The notes below the pieces were generated by a model. That model saw only the letters and a list, made by a program, of their open reading frames with translations, had not been told where the DNA came from and did no database searches. 7,089 nt of DNA. Origin: Cytophagales bacterium (GTDB lineage Bacteria; Bacteroidota; Bacteroidia; Cytophagales; Cytophagaceae). Made by a program: the position numbers and the translations under genes. Shown in pieces: positions 1 to 5,092 of the stretch (position 1 is its first letter; the number at the start of each line of letters is the position of its first letter). The stretch spans positions 1 to 7,089 of the forward strand of contig JANYCO010000061.1 of the NCBI GenBank assembly GCA_025360235.1. The letters run 5' to 3'.

Positions 1-2378
1 GTAAGAGCATGCCCGATATTGATACGGACTTTGACGATGCCGGTCGTCAAAAAGTGATCGATTATGTGGTAGAAAAATATGGTCAGAACCAGGTAGCACA
101 AATTGTGACCTACGGCTCTATGGCTGCGAAGATGAGTATTAAAGATGTGGCGCGGGTATTGGATCTCCCGCTGCAAGACTCGAATGCACTGGCGAAATTG
201 GTTCCTGAAAAACCAGGTATTGAACTCAACTGGCTTCTGAAAGGCCCGATGAAAAAGTCGGATAAAAAAGATCCGAAAGACGAAAAAGAAAGAACACTCG
301 AAGAAGATTTAACTACGGAAGATTTAGAAGGTGTAAAAAAATTAAGAGAAATACTTGAAAAAGGAAAAGGATTAGAAACGGATGTATTGCGTGAAGCCCT
401 GGTACTGGAGGGATCTGTAAGAGGTACCGGTGTACATGCGGCAGGAATCATCATTGCTCCTTATGACTTAACAGATTTAATTCCGGTTGCTACTTCCAAA
501 GAGTCTACCTTACTTCTTACCCAATACGATGGAAGAGTAATTGAAGATGCAGGCGTAATCAAGATGGACTTTCTTGGTTTGAAAACATTGACGATCATCA
601 AAGATGCGTTGGTAATGATCAAGAAAAACCATGGTGTAGTGATGGACATGGACGAGGTGGATCTCGAAGATAAAAAAACATACGAGTTATATCAAAGAGG
701 TGAAACGAATGGTACGTTTCAATTTGAGTCACCAGGAATGCAAAAACATTTAACTGCTCTGAAACCCGATACCTTTGGTGACCTGATTGCGATGAACGCT
801 TTGTACCGTCCGGGACCAATGGAATATATCCCTGCCTACATCCGACGTAAACTTGGTAAAGAAGCCATCACCTACGATTTACCAGAGATGGAGCAATACC
901 TGAAAGATACATATGGGATTACGGTGTATCAGGAACAGGTGATGTTGCTTTCGCAAAAAATAGCAAGCTTCTCCAAAGGAGATGCCGACGTTTTGCGTAA
1001 AGCAATGGGTAAAAAAGATAAGGCTACGCTAGATAAGATGAAATCCAAATTCATGGAAGGAGCTATGGCCAATGGACACCCTGCTGAAAAATTAGAAAAA
1101 ATATGGACCGACTGGGAAGCATTTGCACAATACGCATTCAACAAATCGCACTCTACTTGTTATGCCTTCGTTGCTTTTCAGACTGCATGGCTTAAGGCGC
1201 ATTACCCTGCGGAATATATGGCTTCCGTGCTTACACACAACATGAACAATATTGACAAGGTTTCCTTTTTCATGGACGAGTGTAAAAAAATTGGCTGCAC
1301 TGTTTTAGGTCCTGACGTGAATGAATCTTCCATGAATTTCGATGCCAACAAAGAAGGTAAAATTCGCTTTGGCCTTGGGGCTATAAAGGGTGCTGGTGAA
1401 GCCGCCATTTCGTCCGTGATAGCAGAGCGCGATGAAAACGGACATTATACCGATATATTTAATTTGGCGCAACGTGTAAATCTCCGCACGATGAACAAAA
1501 AGACATTTGAAAGTTTCGCACTTGCCGGAGCTTTTGATTCTTTTGGCCATCACCGCGCGCAATTCTTCCAGCTTTCCGACAAGGACACTACGCACATGAT
1601 CGAAAAGATCATTCGTTATGGAAATGCCTGGCAGCAGGACAAAGATGCTTCCCAGGTAAGTTTATTTGGCAGTGGCGGAGGCGGAGAAGTAGCCAAACCA
1701 AAAATGCCGGAATGTGATCCCTGGTCGGACATTGACACACTGAAAAAAGAAAAAGAAATTGTAGGCTTTTATATTTCAGGACACCCATTGGACCAATATC
1801 GATTTGAGTTGGAAAATTTATGTTCGGGAAATACGCAATCTATTGCCCCTGATAAATTAAAAGAATTAAACGGTAAAGAAATTTCTTTTGCAGGCATCGT
1901 GACCAGTGTAAACGTGCGCCAGACGCAGACAGGAAAGTCCTTTGTCTTATTTAAGATCGAAGACTATAATGGCTCTGCGGATATGGCTTTGTTTGGCGAA
2001 GACTATTTAAAGAACGCACACTTTATAAATCCAGGAGAGTTTTTATTCTTAAAAGGAAAAGTTGGGACGAGATGGAAACAGGAAGATAATTTTGAATTTA
2101 AAATTCAGAATATACAACTCTTACCAGATGTAAGAAGCAAAGTCTGTAAAAACGTTTCAGTAAGTGTAAATATTTCAGCATTTACAGAAGTTGTGCTGGA
2201 TAAAATGGAAACTCTTTTCGGAACGCACAAAGGCACCTGCAATCTTGAACTCGTACTAGTCGATACAAATGAAAACGTTTCTTTAAAAATGTTTTCCAGA
2301 AAATACAAGGTGACTCCTTCTAATGAACTTATGGAAGAGTTGAAAATAATGGAAGGGATTAGTTGCAGAGTGTCTTAA
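1..2378 (+). CDS. dnaE: DNA polymerase III alpha subunit, C-terminal part (5' end outside window)
   Basis: This is the replicative polymerase that extends DNA at the fork as the catalytic subunit of the pol III holoenzyme. The reading frame is open from the first base, with the first full codon at position 3. The ATG at 9 lies inside the conserved palm motif SMPDIDTDFDD and is not a start. Counting from that Met, D3 and D5 match the E. coli catalytic pair D401/D403, and D187 in KMDFLGL matches the third catalytic Asp, D555. Next come the fingers region (about 200-460), a helix-hairpin-helix region (about 465-515, MNKKTFESFALAGAFDSFG), a clamp-binding type motif QVSLFG at 549-554, an OB fold (about 620-705) and a short C-terminal domain. 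Residues about 78-110 are a Lys/Glu/Asp-rich insertion relative to E. coli. The PHP domain and N-terminal palm are missing only because the window starts here. No frameshift was seen. The stop is TAA at 2376-2378, followed closely by a terminator. Confidence 0.97.
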   Translation, partial: KSMPDIDTDFDDAGRQKVIDYVVEKYGQNQVAQIVTYGSMAAKMSIKDVARVLDLPLQDSNALAKLVPEKPGIELNWLLKGPMKKSDKKDPKDEKERTLEEDLTTEDLEGVKKLREILEKGKGLETDVLREALVLEGSVRGTGVHAAGIIIAPYDLTDLIPVATSKESTLLLTQYDGRVIEDAGVIKMDFLGLKTLTIIKDALVMIKKNHGVVMDMDEVDLEDKKTYELYQRGETNGTFQFESPGMQKHLTALKPDTFGDLIAMNALYRPGPMEYIPAYIRRKLGKEAITYDLPEMEQYLKDTYGITVYQEQVMLLSQKIASFSKGDADVLRKAMGKKDKATLDKMKSKFMEGAMANGHPAEKLEKIWTDWEAFAQYAFNKSHSTCYAFVAFQTAWLKAHYPAEYMASVLTHNMNNIDKVSFFMDECKKIGCTVLGPDVNESSMNFDANKEGKIRFGLGAIKGAGEAAISSVIAERDENGHYTDIFNLAQRVNLRTMNKKTFESFALAGAFDSFGHHRAQFFQLSDKDTTHMIEKIIRYGNAWQQDKDASQVSLFGSGGGGEVAKPKMPECDPWSDIDTLKKEKEIVGFYISGHPLDQYRFELENLCSGNTQSIAPDKLKELNGKEISFAGIVTSVNVRQTQTGKSFVLFKIEDYNGSADMALFGEDYLKNAHFINPGEFLFLKGKVGTRWKQEDNFEFKIQNIQLLPDVRSKVCKNVSVSVNISAFTEVVLDKMETLFGTHKGTCNLELVLVDTNENVSLKMFSRKYKVTPSNELMEELKIMEGISCRVS
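1653..1670 (+). other. Predicted internal sliding-clamp binding motif in DnaE (QVSLFG)
   Basis: These codons spell QVSLFG between the helix-hairpin-helix region and the OB fold. This is where E. coli DnaE carries its internal beta-clamp motif (QADMF). The sequence fits the general clamp-binding pattern QxxLF. A Gly-rich stretch follows directly, as expected for an exposed linker. The role is inferred from position and sequence. Confidence 0.7.
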
Positions 2379-2390
2379 TTAGAAATAGAA

Positions 2391-2433
2391 AAGGTCTCTG
2401 GCTAAAGCAGAGACCTTCCCAAAATATTTTTTT
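2391..2433 (+). terminator. Intrinsic terminator of dnaE, between convergent genes
   Basis: A perfect 10-bp inverted repeat (AAGGTCTCTG at 2391-2400 and CAGAGACCTT at 2408-2417) encloses the 7-base loop GCTAAAG. After CCC and an A-rich stretch comes a run of seven T at 2427-2433. The stem starts 13 bases after the dnaE stop. The convergent minus-strand gene ends at 2443, so the same hairpin also sits just beyond that gene. Read on the minus strand it is followed only by a short TTTTC tract, so termination in that direction should be weaker. Confidence 0.85.
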
Positions 2434-2442
2434 ATCTCTTAA

Positions 2443-3315
2443 TTACTTCACCAATTGATAAGAAGCAACTTGTTGTCCATTCTCTTTTATAACCAGCACG
2501 TATGCTCCTGCTTTCAGATTTTCGACACTCATATTAGCCACAGAAGTAAAATCAGATTTACGGACACTGCTTCCATTTATGTCGAATAACTCATAGGTTA
2601 ATGGATTGGTAAGACCTGTAGAGATTGTCAAAGAAGAAGCCATTGGATTTGGGTAAACAGAAATATTTATCTTTTGACTTTCAAGAGTAGAAGCCACGAC
2701 AGCAATCGCAACAGCATTGGAAGCGTTTGCTGATTTGCACCCCGAAATAGGTTCGTATGCTTTTGCTGTATAACTGCCAGAAACAGAAGGGGTATATATT
2801 CCAGTTATAGATTGGTTCATATAGCTGGTATAAACAGCATTTTTGTAATAACGAACACTATAGGAATCCAGAGCTGTCACAGATTCAAGCGTGCCAACAG
2901 GATTCTCCTGAATAACTAAATCTTGAGGCGTTTGAACAACATAAGTACCTGTAGTAGTATAAGACCCAGGGGACGGAAGCGTATAGTTTACCGAGATATC
3001 AATATTACAAATCATGGCTCCCTGAAAAGGTATACTAGGTATTGTTACAAATGCGGTATCCCCATTTAGTACAGCGGCGGCATAAGACTGTGTATTGGTT
3101 TTAAGTACAGTACCTACATTATTTTTAATAGTAGTAGTAATGCCAGTTATAAAGCCCGCCGGAATGGTGAAGCCTGTTGTATTTTTAACTCCAACAGTTA
3201 CATTATGAGATGTATTCGGACAGCCATATTTCGGCACCGGTGTAGTTAAAACTATTTGAGCTATTCCTGTTGTAATGATGGTAAAAAAGGCTAATGCCAG
3301 TAAACTTTTTTTCAT
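2443..3315 (-). CDS. Secreted T9SS-sorted protein of unknown function
   Basis: The 290-residue product is predicted to be secreted. It starts MKKSLLALAFFTIITTGIAQ, a classic signal peptide with likely cleavage near residue 18-20. Residues about 21-212 are rich in Thr, Ser, Val and Tyr with alternating hydrophobics, suggesting one or two Ig-like beta-sandwich units. The segment around GSYTAKAY...SGCKS looks like the Ig-type modules of other Bacteroidota surface proteins. Residues about 213-290 form a type A T9SS sorting domain: VYPNP at 220-224, then YELFDINGSSV, then LKAGAYVLVI and a C-terminal Lys. In known T9SS systems this domain directs passage through the outer membrane and is usually removed. 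No catalytic motif was recognised. An adhesin or surface-layer role is possible but unsupported. The gene stands alone, convergent with dnaE and 156 bases downstream of the DUF3078 gene on the same strand. No Shine-Dalgarno sequence was seen, which is usual in this phylum. Confidence 0.9.
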   Translation of the reverse strand: MKKSLLALAFFTIITTGIAQIVLTTPVPKYGCPNTSHNVTVGVKNTTGFTIPAGFITGITTTIKNNVGTVLKTNTQSYAAAVLNGDTAFVTIPSIPFQGAMICNIDISVNYTLPSPGSYTTTGTYVVQTPQDLVIQENPVGTLESVTALDSYSVRYYKNAVYTSYMNQSITGIYTPSVSGSYTAKAYEPISGCKSANASNAVAIAVVASTLESQKINISVYPNPMASSLTISTGLTNPLTYELFDINGSSVRKSDFTSVANMSVENLKAGAYVLVIKENGQQVASYQLVK

Positions 3316-3471
3316 GGTACGTTAATTTAATATGATTTAATTTAATGAATTAAAAGTTCTTCATTGCATTTTCCATGAAACGCATCGAAAACAATCATTA
3401 TATATACCTTCTTCTTACGAAAGGTAATTATTTTTCTTCAAAAAACATCGGAATCATTGCGTTTAAGTATC
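3316..3471 (-). promoter_or_regulatory. Spacer between DUF3078 gene and T9SS-protein gene; probable leader of the latter
   Basis: This 156-base AT-rich stretch should hold the promoter and leader of the minus-strand secreted-protein gene, and the end of the mscL-DUF3078 transcript. I found no exact TAnnTTTG -7 box on the minus strand; the best AT-rich candidate is TATATAATG, covering about 3396-3406. No convincing terminator with a U-tract is visible after the DUF3078 stop, so read-through into the downstream gene is possible. A nested AT repeat lies close to the downstream start codon. Confidence 0.35.
3322..3354. repeat. Short AT-only direct and inverted repeats in the 5' leader
   Basis: TTAATTTAAT occurs at 3322-3331 and again at 3337-3346, a 15-base period. 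The second copy overlaps an inverted repeat, TTTAATT (3336-3342) and AATTAAA (3348-3354), around a 5-base loop. The elements lie 7-39 bases upstream of the minus-strand start codon at 3315, in its probable untranslated leader. The bases are only A and T, so chance in an AT-rich spacer is a realistic explanation. Confidence 0.4.
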
Positions 3472-4497
3472 TTATTTAGACTTAAAAGTCCCTTGTATAC
3501 CAAAACCCAGAACCTGTTTGAATTGTATTGCCGGGCCATACGCTTTTGGATTGGTAGGATCACTTGCATATTTTGACCTGAAGACATTAATATCATCATC
3601 ATAAATAAGCGAAGTAGTAACACTTGCGGTAATGTATTTGGTCACTTTCATTACCAAGGAAAAATCCCACATCACGTCTACATTTTTATAGAAGACATAA
3701 CTATCATTTTTAAAAGAACCTGTGGCTTGATTAATAGCATAGTTTCTTCTCATATATGCCCAGAACAAAGATACTTTTGTCTGAACTGTAATATTTTTTG
3801 CCAGATCTTTTTTATAAATCATATCTAACATGGCGCCTGGCTCAAAAAGAAAATTGCTACCTGCGACTCTTTTTCCTGTATTTTTATTTATATACTCCGG
3901 CCTTACTCCAAAAGCACCTGCATTTGCAAAAGCCTGATATCCTACAATTGTGGTTTTCATGGTAACAGGAGAGAAGAAAATAAACATGCCGGGTAGAGGT
4001 GTATACTCCATCCCTAATGCCAGTGTGCTGTATCCACGAGATAAAAATTTAGAAACTAAAACAGCAGAGTCTCGAGATGGGTTTCCTGCACTTTGTATAT
4101 AATTTTTCCCATCTGCAAATTGCGTAAGAAAATCCAGGTAAACAGTGTATCTAAGTTTTTCTGATTTTTTATGCGACAATTTACTGATATAATATAAACG
4201 ATCGTCTGTTTTCCTCCATCCTTTTCCTGCAAGATTGGATTGACCAAAAGCCATGGTCAAGGCATTACTGTATACAAGCTTTTCTTTTTCATAATTGACA
4301 AAAGAAGAAGAAAGCGCGTTATAGGCAATTGCATTTTGTCCGCCCGCATTCCAGTTAGTAAGACTCGTTTGGGATAGATTTATAGAAAGCGTAGTTCCTC
4401 TGTGCCAATATTGAGTATCCTTTACCGCAGTAGAATCCTGACTGTATCCAACAATACACATTAAATTAAATAAACCAACAAAAACTAACCCTCTCAT
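3472..4497 (-). CDS. DUF3078 family envelope protein
   Basis: The 341-residue product begins with a signal peptide (MRGLVFVGLFNLMCIVGYSQ, cleavage near residue 19-20), so it is exported past the inner membrane. The mature start is followed by YWHRGTTLSINLSQTSLTNWNAGG. The QTSLTNWNAGGxN pattern, with many later alternating aromatic/polar segments (for example RLYYISKLSHKK, LRYTVYLDFLTQF), matches my recollection of DUF3078 proteins of Bacteroidota. The biochemical function is unknown. The repeated amphipathic beta-strand pattern and the C-terminal strand ending near QVLGFGIQGTFKSK suggest an outer-membrane beta-barrel, which is an inference. The start follows the mscL stop by 13 bases with no room for a separate promoter of usual size, so it is most likely co-transcribed with mscL. 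The ATG at 4495-4497 is chosen because the signal peptide starts there. Confidence 0.85.
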   Translation of the reverse strand: MRGLVFVGLFNLMCIVGYSQDSTAVKDTQYWHRGTTLSINLSQTSLTNWNAGGQNAIAYNALSSSFVNYEKEKLVYSNALTMAFGQSNLAGKGWRKTDDRLYYISKLSHKKSEKLRYTVYLDFLTQFADGKNYIQSAGNPSRDSAVLVSKFLSRGYSTLALGMEYTPLPGMFIFFSPVTMKTTIVGYQAFANAGAFGVRPEYINKNTGKRVAGSNFLFEPGAMLDMIYKKDLAKNITVQTKVSLFWAYMRRNYAINQATGSFKNDSYVFYKNVDVMWDFSLVMKVTKYITASVTTSLIYDDDINVFRSKYASDPTNPKAYGPAIQFKQVLGFGIQGTFKSK

Positions 4498-4510
4498 AAT
4501 AATAAAATTT

Positions 4511-4927
4511 TTAATTTTTTTTCAAAGAATCTCTTATTTCCATCAAAAGTTTTTCTGAGGCTGTTGGTTCAGGAGGAGCGGCAGCGGCTTCTTTTTTCTT
4601 CATGGAATTAATTCCTTTGATCATTAGAAAAATGACAATTGCCAATATTGTAAAATCAATTATTATCTGGATAAAATTTCCATAGGCTAATACTGGCGCA
4701 CCTGCTTCCTTTGCTTTAGCTAAACTTTCATACGTTTTACCGTCAAGCGCATAAAAGAATTCTGTAAATCCTTTGTCTCCCAAAATCAAACTGACAGGAG
4801 GCATGATAATATCATTTACTAATGAAGAAACAATTTTACTAAATGCAGCGCCAATAATGACCCCCACGGCCATATCCATTACATTTCCTTTAATTGCAAA
4901 TTCTTTAAATTCTTTAACAAAGCCCAT
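4511..4927 (-). CDS. mscL: Large-conductance mechanosensitive channel
   Basis: MscL is an inner-membrane homopentameric channel that opens under membrane tension and releases solutes during hypo-osmotic shock. The 138 residues match the family length (136 in E. coli) and align with E. coli without gaps through residue 44. The N-terminal amphipathic helix is MGFVKEFKEFAIKGN. TM1 spans about 16-45, with the conserved GVIIGAAFSKIVSSLV and NDIIMPP. A periplasmic loop (about 46-80) is followed by TM2 (about 82-105, FIQIIIDFTILAIVIFLMI). The RKKEE-like cluster is KKKE at 110-113. An Ala/Pro linker leads to a C-terminal helix (SEKLLMEIRDSLKK). The pore-constriction position equivalent to E. coli L19 is Met here; G22 and V23 are kept. 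The start is fixed by the conserved N-terminus. The gene leads a two-gene unit with the DUF3078 gene and is divergent from the cellulase gene. Confidence 0.98.
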   Translation of the reverse strand: MGFVKEFKEFAIKGNVMDMAVGVIIGAAFSKIVSSLVNDIIMPPVSLILGDKGFTEFFYALDGKTYESLAKAKEAGAPVLAYGNFIQIIIDFTILAIVIFLMIKGINSMKKKEAAAAPPEPTASEKLLMEIRDSLKKN

Positions 4928-4961
4928 AGTTGTATTTTTATGTTTATTTAAACTCCTAATA

Positions 4962-4988
4962 CAAATATATGCAATTTAACCGTCAAAA
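4962..4988 (-). promoter_or_regulatory. Candidate promoter for mscL-DUF3078 unit
   Basis: On the minus strand, TATATTTG (4962-4969) exactly fits the Bacteroidota -7 consensus TAnnTTTG and lies 34 bases upstream of the mscL start codon. TTTTG (4984-4988) could be the upstream TTTG element, but the gap of 14 bases is shorter than the usual 17-23, so only the -7 box is well supported. An AGGAG on the same strand is 28 bases from the ATG, too far to be a ribosome binding site. Confidence 0.5.
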
Positions 4989-5020
4989 GATTGCTGAATA
5001 CGAATGATTTAACTATTCCC

Positions 5021-5028
5021 TAATTTTG
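5021..5028 (+). promoter_or_regulatory. Candidate -7 promoter box for the GH9 cellulase gene
   Basis: TAATTTTG exactly fits the Bacteroidota consensus TAnnTTTG. It would place transcription start near 5034-5036 and give a leader of roughly 55 bases before the ATG at 5089. I see no good TTG/TTTG partner at the usual spacing; the closest TTG is 27 bases upstream. Together with the mscL box it makes this 161-base spacer a divergent promoter region. Confidence 0.45.
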
Positions 5029-5047
5029 ACTATATTCACATTAGACC

Positions 5048-5092
5048 ATGGGCCATGCTCTGCCAGCTCAAAAATTTAAATTGATAAAATGA
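5048..5092 (+). CDS. Possible 14-codon upstream reading frame in the cellulase leader
   Basis: The frame ATG...TGA encodes MGHALPAQKFKLIK. Its stop codon overlaps the cellulase start codon as ATGA (start at 5089, stop at 5090-5092), a geometry often associated with translational coupling. It would start just after the predicted transcription start. No Shine-Dalgarno sequence is visible, and the codon content says nothing in a frame this short. A chance frame is quite possible. Confidence 0.2.
   Translation: MGHALPAQKFKLIK

Noticed and set aside
9..11. ATG at position 9 as the start of a 789-residue protein
   Set aside because: It lies inside the conserved SMPDIDTDFD catalytic motif of DnaE and the frame is open to the window edge, so the true start is upstream of the window.
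110..2308. Several minus-strand open frames of 60-115 codons opposite dnaE
   Set aside because: They are antisense shadows of a clear, conserved polymerase gene and show low-complexity Ser/Phe-rich translations.
3405..3426. Inverted repeat TACCTT/AAGGTA as a terminator for the mscL-DUF3078 transcript
   Set aside because: The stem is only 6 bp with a 10-base loop, and on the minus strand it is followed by TATATAATG rather than a U-tract.
4773..4979. Plus-strand 68-codon frame across the start of mscL
   Set aside because: It is mostly antisense to the strongly conserved TM1 region of mscL and runs into its promoter; its sequence has no recognisable family features.
5045..5057. Near-palindrome CCATGGGCCATG in the cellulase leader as an operator
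   Set aside because: The match is imperfect and very short, and I found no second copy in the window.
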